Counted from the stretch's first letter, positions 1 to 7,268 are shown. The stretch is DNA of 37,224 bases from Scatomorpha sp036653715 (GCA_036653715.1 JAVVTL010000004.1:1-37224); one strand, 5' to 3'. Numbers and translations are program-made. Notes: generated by a model from the letters alone, not told the origin.

Positions 1-1811
1 GACATTACGGTGTCGGCAACGATGTAGCCGAACACGAGCGCGGAGTCGAAGCCCATTGCGTAGCCGCGTCCGTCCTTCTCCTCGAGGGAGCCGAGCACGT
101 CGCCGGCGCCGTAGAGGTTGGCTATGACGCTGCGGTCATCGCGGAGGATATGGCCGGAGGGATCGCAGGCCAGTCCGCCGGTGGTGAGATACATGGTGGG
201 ATCGACGCGGAGCATCCAAATGCCGTCGCGTGCGTCGATAAGATCGAGGTTTGTGCGGCCCCACTCGTCGGCCTCACCGCTGTAGTAGGCGGTGTTGTTG
301 GCGTCGATGGTGGCGGCGAGGTTCGGGAGGTTCAGCGCCGTGGAGGCGGCCTCGACGGACTCGTACCAAACAGCCTCGCCCTTGTCGAAGACAGGCTCAT
401 AGCTGACGCCGTAGGGCAGGCCGTCAACAAGGCACTTCTTGCTTCTCAGGCGGGAGGCCTGGTCGAATACATAATAGAAGGTGTCGCCGTTGGCTGCGTC
501 GGCCTTTGCGGCGGAGAGCATGCCGTGGTTGTCCTTCATGATGTTGCCGATGCTTGCGCCGTTGATGTTGACGATTATTCCGGGGGTGGTGTAGTGGATG
601 AAGGCCAGCTCATACTTGGAGGCATAGCTGGAGAGGAAGGCTGTGACAGTGCGGCCCATGCACTCGACGCCGGCGCCTGCGGCAAGGCCGAGGGTGATGC
701 CGTCGCCCGTGCTGCCGGGAGCGCAGTTAAAGGTGTAGCCCGCGTACTGCGGATAGTACTCGGCGACCATGTCGGCATTGGCTCCGAAGCCGCCGCTGCA
801 AAGTACGACCGCGTTTGCGGCGACGTTCCAGGTGGTTCCGTCCTTGCCCTCGGCGACAACGCCGGTGACAGCGCCGTCTTCAGACTGAACAAGCTTGGTG
901 ACGGGGGTACCGTAGATTATGCGGCCGCCCTTGTCGGTTATGTGCTTGGCAAGGTATTCGACCATGTAGCCTGCGCCGCCCTGATAAGCTCCGGGGGCGA
1001 GGAAGGGGGTGGTGCCGTAGTGGGTGCCATAGGTGAAGAAGCCGACGCCGAGACCCTGAAGCCAATCGACGAAGGTGCCGGAGGTGTTGAAGATTTGCGT
1101 CCAGAAGGGCAGGTCGGCGCTGACGGTGGCGTCCTCGGGGACTACGCCGGCCTTATAGTAGTCGGTGTAGAATTGAGGAGTAGCGGCCTTTTCGCCGTCG
1201 GTGGCAAGCTGCATGGAGGAGCCGGCAGCCATAAGACCGGAGTAGGTCATGGGAGCGGAGCCGCCGGGGATGTCGTTCTTCTCGAAGACGAGTACGTTCA
1301 CGCCTTTTTCGGCGAGACGGGAGGCGGTGACGAGTCCGGCAGTGCCGGCGCCCATGACGACGACGTCAACGGTCTCATCAACGGTGTTCGGGGTGACGTC
1401 CTTGGTGACCTCGGTGCTGAAAGCCTCAATGTCGTGGCCGGACTCAATAATGGCCTCGGACACGGCGCGCTTGATGGCGAGGGAGGTGACGGTGGCGCCG
1501 GTGACGGCGTCAACCTCGACACTCTGTGCCTCGACAATGCGGGAGGGGTACATCGAGACGGCATAGCTGCCGACGCCGACGGTCTCGTCGTTGGTCAGCA
1601 CTTCGACGCTTGTGATGGCGCCGTCTTTGAAGCGGGTGGCAACGTGGACAAGGCCCTCGTGACCCTCGGTGGAGACGACGAACTCGCCGTCAACAGGCTC
1701 CGTGGGAGCCGGTGCGGGAGTGGCGGTAGCGGGGGTGGTGGGGGTCTGGCCGCAGGCGGCGAGGCCCAGTACCAGCACGAGTACCAGCAGCAGGGATAAA
1801 CTCTTTTTCAT
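1..1811 (-). CDS. Extracytosolic FMN/FAD flavoprotein reductase, fumarate-reductase-like lipoprotein (partial)
   Basis: I translated 603 residues from ATG at 1811; the C-terminus runs off the left edge but probably only a few residues are missing. A lipoprotein signal ends at Cys20 (lipobox LAAC) and is followed by a Pro/Thr/Ala linker. An FMN-binding domain follows with TGAT at residues 104-107; Thr107 is the expected site of covalent FMN attachment by ApbE. An FAD-binding domain starts with GAGTAG at 154-159 and carries TGDG at 368-371 and NLYGAGD near the C-terminus, as in the FrdA/urocanate reductase family. Such proteins reduce an organic acceptor outside the membrane, taking electrons through flavins. 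It is the last gene of the minus-strand operon, 55 bp after the small FMN lipoprotein. The acceptor is unknown, and a usual catalytic arginine of fumarate reductases seems absent (see findings). Confidence 0.88.
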   Translation of the reverse strand, partial: MKKSLSLLLVLVLVLGLAACGQTPTTPATATPAPAPTEPVDGEFVVSTEGHEGLVHVATRFKDGAITSVEVLTNDETVGVGSYAVSMYPSRIVEAQSVEVDAVTGATVTSLAIKRAVSEAIIESGHDIEAFSTEVTKDVTPNTVDETVDVVVMGAGTAGLVTASRLAEKGVNVLVFEKNDIPGGSAPMTYSGLMAAGSSMQLATDGEKAATPQFYTDYYKAGVVPEDATVSADLPFWTQIFNTSGTFVDWLQGLGVGFFTYGTHYGTTPFLAPGAYQGGAGYMVEYLAKHITDKGGRIIYGTPVTKLVQSEDGAVTGVVAEGKDGTTWNVAANAVVLCSGGFGANADMVAEYYPQYAGYTFNCAPGSTGDGITLGLAAGAGVECMGRTVTAFLSSYASKYELAFIHYTTPGIIVNINGASIGNIMKDNHGMLSAAKADAANGDTFYYVFDQASRLRSKKCLVDGLPYGVSYEPVFDKGEAVWYESVEAASTALNLPNLAATIDANNTAYYSGEADEWGRTNLDLIDARDGIWMLRVDPTMYLTTGGLACDPSGHILRDDRSVIANLYGAGDVLGSLEEKDGRGYAMGFDSALVFGYIVADTVM

Positions 1812-1866
1812 GTTCTTCCTCCTTGTTAATTATCGGTATTTCCGGATTTCTCTCTCTTTGGCTCGC

Positions 1867-2229
1867 TTACTTGACTGACGCGGCTTCGAGGGCGGCGGAC
1901 ACGGCTTCCTTGAGCACCGTGCTCGTGGTTGTGGCTCCGCTGACGCCGTCGATTTCGGCGCTGTTTGCCTCAACAAACGCGGGCGACATCTGCTCGATGG
2001 CGGCTCCGCCCTTGTCGGGCGTCTCCTTGTGCTCCGCCTCGACGGACACTATCGCGTATTCGTCAACCGTGACGCTTACGGTGATAAGTCCCTCATAGCC
2101 GATGACCTTCTCTGTGTAGACGCCGGGTACATAGACGGCGGCTTGCTTTGCGGGCCCTCCGCAGGCGGAGAGGGACAAAAGCGCGGCGAGGGTCAGGAGC
2201 GGTGCGATGAATTTGCGGGTTTTCTTCAT
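1867..2229 (-). CDS. Small FMN-binding lipoprotein
   Basis: 120 residues. The signal peptide ends with lipobox LSAC (Cys23), and the rest is a single FMN-binding domain ending in DGVSGAT, with Thr100 the likely covalently flavinylated residue. An HKETPDKG stretch (residues 67-74) matches the HxETPG signature of RnfG/NqrC-like domains. It probably shuttles electrons at the outer face of the membrane between the two-domain carrier encoded upstream and the reductase encoded downstream. Its domain is strikingly like the N-terminal FMN domain of that reductase. The start is ATG with AAGGTGG about 10 bases upstream. The role is inferred from domain and neighbours; the family call is firm. Confidence 0.88.
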   Translation of the reverse strand: MKKTRKFIAPLLTLAALLSLSACGGPAKQAAVYVPGVYTEKVIGYEGLITVSVTVDEYAIVSVEAEHKETPDKGGAAIEQMSPAFVEANSAEIDGVSGATTTSTVLKEAVSAALEAASVK

Positions 2230-2326
2230 CCTTCGTGTTCACCACCTTTGTTAAAGAATTTGGCTTGCGTTGGTGAGAGCCGCTTTTGCTCTCGGGGTCA
2301 ATCCGGAAAGTTCCCTATATGTTTGG

Positions 2327-2346
2327 AAGGCTCAGGCGAGAGCCTT
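2327..2346 (-). other. Hairpin overlapping the stop of the two-domain FMN carrier
   Basis: AAGGCTC and GAGCCTT form a perfect 7-bp stem with a 6-base loop, overlapping the TGA of the carrier gene. No U-tract follows, so it is not a classical terminator. It lies in the largest gap of the operon (102 bp before the small lipoprotein) and may mark an mRNA processing or partial-stop site. Confidence 0.35.
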
Positions 2347-3258
2347 GATATCGGCAAGCGCGGTGATGGCGGCGGCGACGGCTTTTTTGACGCCGTTGGA
2401 GGACTCTGTGGCTCCGCTCACGCCGTCAACCTTGGCGGGGTCGCTCACCCCGATGAATTGCGAGGTAAATTCGCTCTCGGCGCAGAGCATTCCGACGTTC
2501 GGAGTGTCGGCTATCTCGTTTAGGACGACGCCGATAATCTCGTCCTTTGTGTCAAAGAGCACGGCGACGTCGAGCGTGCTCTCGAAGCCGGGATATTTTT
2601 TGAAGACCACATAGCCCTCATCGCCGCATATGATGCCGCGCGTATTTCCTGCCTTGACATCCTTGAATTCGGAGACGCCGGGGTAATAGCGCTCAAGCTT
2701 TTCCGGAGTGAGTCCGACGGGGTCCTCGTCAAGCGCGACGCTGCCGCCGTTTATGATGACGTAGGCGTCAAAGGCGTCCTTTACGGCCTTTATGTAGGCG
2801 GTGGAGGAGGCAGTCGCGCCGCTTATCGTCTCCACCCCGAGCAGCTGACTGTCCTTGCCGACGAATTGGCTGCGGAACGGCTCCTCCGCCGTCTTCGCGC
2901 CGATGTCGGGAGTTTCCTCGTGCTCGAGCGTCATGGCACCGGTTATGAGGCCGGCGGCGTCCATGCCGAGAATGAGCTTCATGGGGCCGTGAAAGCCCGC
3001 GGTGTCGAGAATAAACACATAGCCCGCGCCGTTTTTTGCGGAGAAAACCGAGGTGACGGTCTTGGGCAGCCCCTCAGGCGCGAGCACCTCAAAGCTCTCG
3101 GCAGGGGGGAGGACCTCGAGCATCGAGTCAATATAAGCCATGTCGCCGCTGTTCATCTCGATGAGCGGAGCCGTAAAATAGCTCGTGACGGCGATGCCGC
3201 CGGACATCACGGCAAAGACCGCGAAAAATATCAGCATGCGGTTGATTATGGTTTTCAA
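2332..3258 (-). CDS. Membrane-anchored electron carrier with two FMN-binding domains (RnfG-like)
   Basis: 308 residues. One N-terminal membrane segment (about residues 7-30) anchors two tandem FMN-binding domains outside the cell. Domain 1 has HEETPDIGAKT (113-123) and SGAT at 146-149; domain 2 has the matching ADTPNVG (250-256) and SGAT at 281-284. Thr149 and Thr284 are the likely sites of covalent FMN. This resembles RnfG/NqrC and the multi-flavin carriers found with ApbE; no other Rnf or Nqr subunit is in the window. The start is taken as TTG at 3258, nine bases after AGGAG; the first in-frame ATG would be residue 8, inside the membrane anchor. It lies 48 bp after apbE in the same operon. 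Confidence 0.87.
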   Translation of the reverse strand: MKTIINRMLIFFAVFAVMSGGIAVTSYFTAPLIEMNSGDMAYIDSMLEVLPPAESFEVLAPEGLPKTVTSVFSAKNGAGYVFILDTAGFHGPMKLILGMDAAGLITGAMTLEHEETPDIGAKTAEEPFRSQFVGKDSQLLGVETISGATASSTAYIKAVKDAFDAYVIINGGSVALDEDPVGLTPEKLERYYPGVSEFKDVKAGNTRGIICGDEGYVVFKKYPGFESTLDVAVLFDTKDEIIGVVLNEIADTPNVGMLCAESEFTSQFIGVSDPAKVDGVSGATESSNGVKKAVAAAITALADIKALA

Positions 3259-3306
3259 TCAATTTCACTCCTATAAAGCCTGTACTTTGCGCCGAAGGAC
3301 GCCATA

Positions 3307-4308
3307 TCAGTTTGAATATATGAGCTTGCCCTCAAGCCCGGGACTTGTCAGAACCTCGCCGTCGGACATTATATAGACGGCCTCGACGCCATCCAGTGAG
3401 GCAATCAGCTCAAGTCCGTCCTCGGGGCCGAGCAGGAAGCAGGAGGTGGACAGGGCGTCCGCCTCGGTAGCATCGGGGCAGATGACGGTCACGCCGGCGA
3501 CACCGTTTTGCATGGGATAGCCCGTGCGGGCGTCGATGATGTGGTGGTAGCGCAGGCCGTCAAGTTCAAAAAAGCGCTCGTAGTTGCCGCTTGTGACGAC
3601 GGCGGAATCGGTGACTGCGACGGCAAACAGGGGAGTGCCGGTAAGCTCAAAGGGGTTTTGGATTCCGACCTTCCATGGCTCGCCGTCCGGCTTGCCGCCG
3701 ATAACGACGACGTTTCCGCCGAAATTAAGCAGCCCCTCGGTGACGCCAAGCTCGCAGAGCCTGTCCCTTACGCGGGCGCTGATGTAGCCCTTGGCTATCC
3801 CGCCGAGGTCTATGGACATGCCCTCGGGCAGGCGGACACGGTTGCCGTCCGTCTCGAGCGCGGTATAGTCCACAAGCTCCGCGGCGGCCATGAGCGCGCT
3901 CTCGTCCGGCAGGGAGGGCGCCTCGGCTGTGAAGTCCCAGAGCGCCATGACGGGTGCTATGGTCACGTCAAAGGCGCCGTTCGTCGCCTTTGCCCAGGAA
4001 ATTGACTGATTGAGGAGCGAGGCCGTCTCGGGGCTTACCTCCGTCCACTCGCCGCAGGCGTGATTTATGCGCCATATGTCGCTGCCCTCGACGGTCTTGC
4101 TGAGGAGCGCCTCATAGTCGGCGCAGAGGCTCAGCGCCTCATCCAAAACGGAGTCGTCACGGGCGTAGACGGACATGGTGACGACGGTGTCGAAATAAAA
4201 ACCGGTGGCTGTAAATCGCTCGCTCGGCTTTGAGCCGCAGCCGCAGAGAAGGGCGGCGCATAGCGCGGAGGAAAGCAGCAAGGCGCTTGTTTTGTGAACA
4301 GACTTCAT
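3307..4308 (-). CDS. apbE: FAD:protein FMN transferase, lipoprotein
   Basis: 333 residues. ApbE transfers FMN from FAD to a Thr/Ser of partner proteins using Mg2+, outside the membrane. An N-terminal signal has a lipobox-like LCGC (Cys24), so it is probably a surface lipoprotein like Listeria FmnB. Family motifs are present in order: SIDLGGIAKGY, NFGGNVVVIGG, VTSGNYERFF, then HHIIDARTGYP and TEADALSTS. Its targets are almost certainly the FMN-domain proteins encoded just downstream, which carry four predicted attachment threonines. The ATG overlaps the TGA of the preceding gene as ATGA (4305-4308), indicating translational coupling. Confidence 0.95.
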   Translation of the reverse strand: MKSVHKTSALLLSSALCAALLCGCGSKPSERFTATGFYFDTVVTMSVYARDDSVLDEALSLCADYEALLSKTVEGSDIWRINHACGEWTEVSPETASLLNQSISWAKATNGAFDVTIAPVMALWDFTAEAPSLPDESALMAAAELVDYTALETDGNRVRLPEGMSIDLGGIAKGYISARVRDRLCELGVTEGLLNFGGNVVVIGGKPDGEPWKVGIQNPFELTGTPLFAVAVTDSAVVTSGNYERFFELDGLRYHHIIDARTGYPMQNGVAGVTVICPDATEADALSTSCFLLGPEDGLELIASLDGVEAVYIMSDGEVLTSPGLEGKLIYSN

Positions 4309-4826
4309 TTTTTGGCTTCCCCCCCGCCGCCGATTTTGCCGTGCGAGAGCGCCCGAATGCTGACGTTTGCCGCGATGCCGGTGAGTACGCCGGTGATGAC
4401 GGCGGAGACGAGGAGCACGGGCAGATAGGAGAGGAGGGCGACGGTGCTGACGACAGTTGCCGCAACGGCGAGCTGGCCCACGTTGTGGAATACCGCTCCG
4501 ATGACGCTGACACCGACTATGCTGATGTTTTTGATGAATTTTTTCGTCAGAATCATCATGAGAAGGCTCAAAACGCCGCCGCCGAGGCTGAACATGGTGG
4601 CGGAAAAGCCGGCGTAGAGCAGTCCGCTCAGGAGGACCTTGAACAGCATGAGCAGAACAGAGCTTTTAACGTCGAGCAGGTAGAGGGAGTACAGCAGGAC
4701 GGTGTTGGCAAGTCCGAGCTTTATGCCGGGAATGCCGGGGGCGACGGGGATAAAGCTCTCGACATAGCCGAGCGCGAGGGCGACCGCCGTCAGCATGGAC
4801 AGGCGGGCAAGCGTTTGTACCTTCAT
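4305..4826 (-). CDS. Gx-transporter / heptaprenyl-diphosphate-synthase component I-like membrane protein
   Basis: 173 residues from the ATG at 4826; an in-frame ATG at 4871 exists but lies inside the preceding gene. The protein is almost all hydrophobic, with about five to six membrane segments, and begins with a typical ALALGYVESFIP followed by PGIKLGLANTV. This fits the family labelled Gx transporter or Hpre_diP_synt_I, which is related to ECF substrate-binding components. Family members sit beside NusG-domain-II proteins and ApbE in flavin-based extracellular electron transfer loci (the EetB position). Its biochemical role is not settled; membrane electron transfer is inferred from context. 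Start and stop both overlap the neighbouring genes as ATGA. Confidence 0.85.
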   Translation of the reverse strand: MKVQTLARLSMLTAVALALGYVESFIPVAPGIPGIKLGLANTVLLYSLYLLDVKSSVLLMLFKVLLSGLLYAGFSATMFSLGGGVLSLLMMILTKKFIKNISIVGVSVIGAVFHNVGQLAVAATVVSTVALLSYLPVLLVSAVITGVLTGIAANVSIRALSHGKIGGGGEAKK

Positions 4827-5197
4827 TCCGCGTGCGGCCTCAATTCCACAGTCACTCCGTTGGGCAGACATATGACCCAGTATTTCAGCGGGCGCGACTC
4901 GAAGTTATCGCAGGTGACCTCGCCCTGACCCACGCAGTCCTGATTCTTGCATGTGGAGGAGAGCATGTACGCGCCGTCTTTGGTTATCTGAATCTTGTTT
5001 ACGCGCCCGTCGCCGCGGTCAACGGTCACGACCTGTTCTTTTCCGAGAGGTACGGTCGCGTAAAGCTCGTTGTCGGCGTATATGTATACATAGTCGGCGT
5101 TGGCGGCGCGGCTTGCGCGGATATAGCCCATGACAGGCAGTGACAGCAGCGCGACAAGGAGCACGGCGCCGATGATGAGAAAATCCTTCTTTTTCAA
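4823..5197 (-). CDS. NusG domain II-containing membrane protein (EetA-like position)
   Basis: 124 residues from a TTG at 5197, which has GGAGG five bases upstream. The in-frame ATG at 5209 (128 residues) lacks a good ribosome site and overlaps that GGAGG. One N-terminal membrane segment (FLIIGAVLLVALLSL) is followed by a small extracytosolic beta domain with STCKNQDCVGQG and WVICLPNGVTVEL, the cysteine and VCLPN signatures of NusG domain II proteins. Such proteins precede Gx-transporter genes in extracellular electron transfer and Rnf-linked loci. It is the first gene of the operon and overlaps the next by ATGA. Function is inferred from context only. Confidence 0.85.
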   Translation of the reverse strand: MKKKDFLIIGAVLLVALLSLPVMGYIRASRAANADYVYIYADNELYATVPLGKEQVVTVDRGDGRVNKIQITKDGAYMLSSTCKNQDCVGQGEVTCDNFESRPLKYWVICLPNGVTVELRPHAE

Positions 5198-5250
5198 GTT
5201 AGCCTCCATTCCCGCCGAAAGGCGACGTCGCGGCAGCTCCGCAAAAATTA

Positions 5251-5276
5251 CACAAAACGGGATAACAAAATTCCCG
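5251..5276 (-). terminator. Weak terminator-like hairpin in the redox operon leader
   Basis: On the minus strand CGGGA and TCCCG flank a 9-base loop and are followed by TTTTGTG, about 75 bases downstream of the predicted transcription start. The stem is short, so an attenuator is possible but unproven. I see no FMN-riboswitch core in this leader. Confidence 0.25.
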
Positions 5277-5335
5277 CGAGTATTGCAAAATAACGATTTT
5301 TCTGCTAAGGTATGAGTTATATATTCAACAATCTC

Positions 5336-5365
5336 TTGTTATTTATTAAACAACCACAGTATAAA
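5336..5365 (+). promoter_or_regulatory. Probable promoter of the merR-family gene
   Basis: TTGTTA (5336-5341), an 18-bp spacer and TATAAA (5360-5365). Its -10 overlaps the -10 of the divergent redox-operon promoter, and the predicted start lies in the inverted repeat, so a bound regulator would repress its own gene. Confidence 0.45.
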
Positions 5366-5388
5366 CTCTAAAACGACTTTAGTTGCAA
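5358..5388 (-). promoter_or_regulatory. MerR-type promoter for the flavinylated redox operon
   Basis: On the minus strand the -35 is TTGCAA (5388-5383), the spacer is 19 bp (5382-5364) and the -10 is TATACT (5363-5358). The overlong spacer holds the inverted repeat CTAAA-N5-TTTAG, centred 8 bases from the -35. This geometry matches the mer promoter, where the activator untwists a 19-bp spacer. A MerR-family gene lies immediately divergent. Confidence 0.65.
5368..5382. promoter_or_regulatory. Candidate MerR operator (inverted repeat)
   Basis: CTAAA-ACGAC-TTTAG is a perfect 5-bp dyad with a 5-base centre. It lies inside the 19-bp spacer of the minus-strand promoter and over the predicted transcription start of the plus-strand regulator gene. 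Confidence 0.6.
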
Positions 5389-5427
5389 GAGCTTTTTTTG
5401 AACTTTTTACATAAAAGGGAAGATATA

Positions 5428-6240
5428 ATGGAATTTTCTATAGGAAAGCTGTCGGAATCCTTCGAGTTAAGCACCGAGGCACTGCGATATTATGAACGAA
5501 AGGGGCTTTTGTCGCCGAAAAGACGCGACGGCAGCACCTTCCGTGTCTATGAGTTTTTGGATGTCGTCCGCATATCCACCATAAAGCGCTACCAAAACAT
5601 GGGGCTTTCGCTGGAGGAAATATGCAGGCTTTACGAGCCGTTTGACCTTAAAGGCCTACTCGAATGCGTCGAGGAAAAGCACGATGCGCTCAAGGCGGAG
5701 ATAGCCTTCAAGCAGGCCCTGTCGGAGCGGATGGACGACATTATAAAGCGCATGGAGAAAATAGACGGCGTTTTGCTCAAGCCGGAGCTTATATCGGGCG
5801 GCACATATTGTGTCGCGGAATATCGCGACAGCGAGCATATGGCAAAAAGCCTGCTCAAGGACCCCGCCATACGCAAGCTCTTTGCAAAAATGCCCATAAC
5901 CTCGACCACAAGCATCATCCCGCGCGCCATGTCCGAGGGGCACGGGGGCGAGATAAAGCGCGGCGTCGTCTTCGAGGAGCGCTTTGCGCCTCTGCTGAAG
6001 CTCCCGAAGCAGAGCGAAAAAATCCTGCGCCGCATCACAGCCGAGCGCTTTGTCCGCTGCGCCTTTCTCCTCATAAACGGCGCCTACCGCGCGGAGGAGC
6101 TGATGGAGGTCGCCGCGCCCTTTGTCCGCGAAAACGGCCTCACCGTCTGCGACGATATGTTCACGATACAGCTCCTGAACTACTGCAACGACGACGGCGA
6201 AAACTACCACTATACCGACCTGATGATACCTGTCGAGTGA
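5428..6240 (+). CDS. MerR-family transcriptional regulator with effector domain
   Basis: 270 residues. The start is ATG at 5428 after AGGGAAG, giving the standard N-terminus MEFSIGKLSE. The winged-helix DNA-binding domain spans about residues 1-70 (STEALRYYERKGLLSP is the MerR signature) and is followed by a dimerising helix (about 75-115). The last 150 residues look like a BmrR/GyrI-type ligand-binding domain rather than a cysteine metal loop, so the signal is probably an organic molecule. It is divergent from the flavinylated redox operon, whose promoter has MerR architecture, so it likely activates that operon and represses itself. The ligand is unknown. Confidence 0.9.
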   Translation: MEFSIGKLSESFELSTEALRYYERKGLLSPKRRDGSTFRVYEFLDVVRISTIKRYQNMGLSLEEICRLYEPFDLKGLLECVEEKHDALKAEIAFKQALSERMDDIIKRMEKIDGVLLKPELISGGTYCVAEYRDSEHMAKSLLKDPAIRKLFAKMPITSTTSIIPRAMSEGHGGEIKRGVVFEERFAPLLKLPKQSEKILRRITAERFVRCAFLLINGAYRAEELMEVAAPFVRENGLTVCDDMFTIQLLNYCNDDGENYHYTDLMIPVE

Positions 6241-6277
6241 CGAAAATTCCGCCATGCATGGGCTGCATAAAACCATG

Positions 6278-6306
6278 TTGACACGGGGGACGCGCCGTGG
6301 TAATAT
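6278..6306 (+). promoter_or_regulatory. SigmaA promoter of the cysE-cysS T-box transcript
   Basis: TTGACA (6278-6283), 17-bp spacer, TAATAT (6301-6306). The expected start is near 6313, just before the T-box leader. Confidence 0.75.
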
Positions 6307-6312
6307 CATGAT

Positions 6313-6563
6313 GTACAATGGCGAAGAAGGGGAGAAGTAACGTCCCGTTCCCACCACAGAGAGGCTTGGTCATGGCTGAGAGCCGAGCCGGTCAGGATAG
6401 ACGTGAAATGCGCCCCGGAGCCGAGGTGGGAGGAAATGCCCGCCCGTAAACGCCGCGTTAAGGCGTGAGCCGGTATGAGCCGGAGAGTGATAAGCGAGAG
6501 TGGAACCGCGTTTTTAAAACGCCTCTCATGGGCCGTCGGCTCATGGGGGCTTTTTGTTTTTTT
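6313..6563 (+). promoter_or_regulatory. T-box leader, cysteine-specific
   Basis: The conserved antiterminator sequence AGAGTGGAACCGCG is at 6497-6510. Upstream lies a stem I region with GTGAAATGCGCC (6403-6414), where TGC at 6409-6411 is the likely specifier codon for uncharged tRNA-Cys. A terminator hairpin with U-tract ends the leader. Uncharged tRNA-Cys would allow read-through into cysE and cysS, coupling cysteine synthesis and charging. Confidence 0.9.
6521..6563 (+). terminator. T-box terminator hairpin
   Basis: GCCTCTCATGGGCC pairs, with a few wobbles, with GGCTCATGGGGGC across a GTC loop, followed by TTTTTGTTTTTTT. It is mutually exclusive with the antiterminator at 6497-6521. Confidence 0.85.
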
Positions 6564-6598
6564 AAGCGGCTCTCGCCACCTATTTGTAGGAGGAAAAA

Positions 6599-7234
6599 TT
6601 GTTCAATGATCTGCGCGAAACCATTGCCGCCTATAAGGCGCGCGACCCCGCGGCCAGAAGCTCGTTCGAGATATGGCTGCTCTACCCCGGCATAAAAGCC
6701 ACCCAAAACCACAAGAGAGCAAATTGGTGCTACCGCCATGACCTCAAATTCCTCGCCCGCTGGATAAGCCAAGGCAGCCGCCACCGCACGGGCATCGAGA
6801 TTCACCCCGGCGCCACCCTCGGCCACCGCCTTGTCATCGACCACGGCATGGGAATAGTAATAGGCGAGACGGCGGAGATAGGCGACGATTGCCTCATATA
6901 TCAGGGCGTCACCCTTGGCGGCACGGGCAAGGACAGCGGCAAGCGCCACCCGACAATCGGCAACAACGTCCTCATCGGCAGCGGCGCAAAGGTTCTCGGC
7001 CCCTTCAAGGTCGGGGATAACAGCCGCATAGCCGCAAACGCCGTCGTCCTCGGCGCGGTACCCGAAAACAGCACCGCCGTCGGCTCGCCCGCGCGAATCG
7101 TTAAGAAGCAGGGCGTCAAAATAGACTTTGCCACGGAAGTGGACCAGATACACGTCATAGACCCCTTGGTGCAGGAGCTTTGCGCTCTGCGCAGCGAGGT
7201 GGAAAAGCTCAAGAATCCCCCGCCGGTAGCGTGA
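6599..7234 (+). CDS. cysE: Serine O-acetyltransferase
   Basis: 211 residues. It acetylates L-serine with acetyl-CoA, the committed step of cysteine synthesis. The short N-terminal helical part (as in Gram-positive EpsC/CysE) is followed by a left-handed beta-helix of hexapeptide repeats. Catalytic motifs are visible: HPGATLGHRLVIDHGMG (His pair) and IYQGVTLGGTGKDSGKRHP. The start is TTG at 6599, five bases after TAGGAGG; no ATG gives the complete domain. It is the first gene behind the Cys T-box and 34 bp before cysS. No cysK is in the window. Confidence 0.95.
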   Translation: MFNDLRETIAAYKARDPAARSSFEIWLLYPGIKATQNHKRANWCYRHDLKFLARWISQGSRHRTGIEIHPGATLGHRLVIDHGMGIVIGETAEIGDDCLIYQGVTLGGTGKDSGKRHPTIGNNVLIGSGAKVLGPFKVGDNSRIAANAVVLGAVPENSTAVGSPARIVKKQGVKIDFATEVDQIHVIDPLVQELCALRSEVEKLKNPPPVA

Positions 7235-7268
7235 ACACGCCGCGCCGTAATTACAGGAGGTCACACAA

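Noticed and set aside
150..1799. 549-codon open frame on the plus strand
   Set aside because: It is antisense to the flavoprotein reductase, is Gly/Val/Ala-rich as expected for the complement of GC-rich coding DNA, and shows no domain.
5198..5357. FMN riboswitch in the redox operon leader
   Set aside because: A flavin-linked operon made this worth checking, but no conserved RFN core is recognisable; only a weak hairpin is present.
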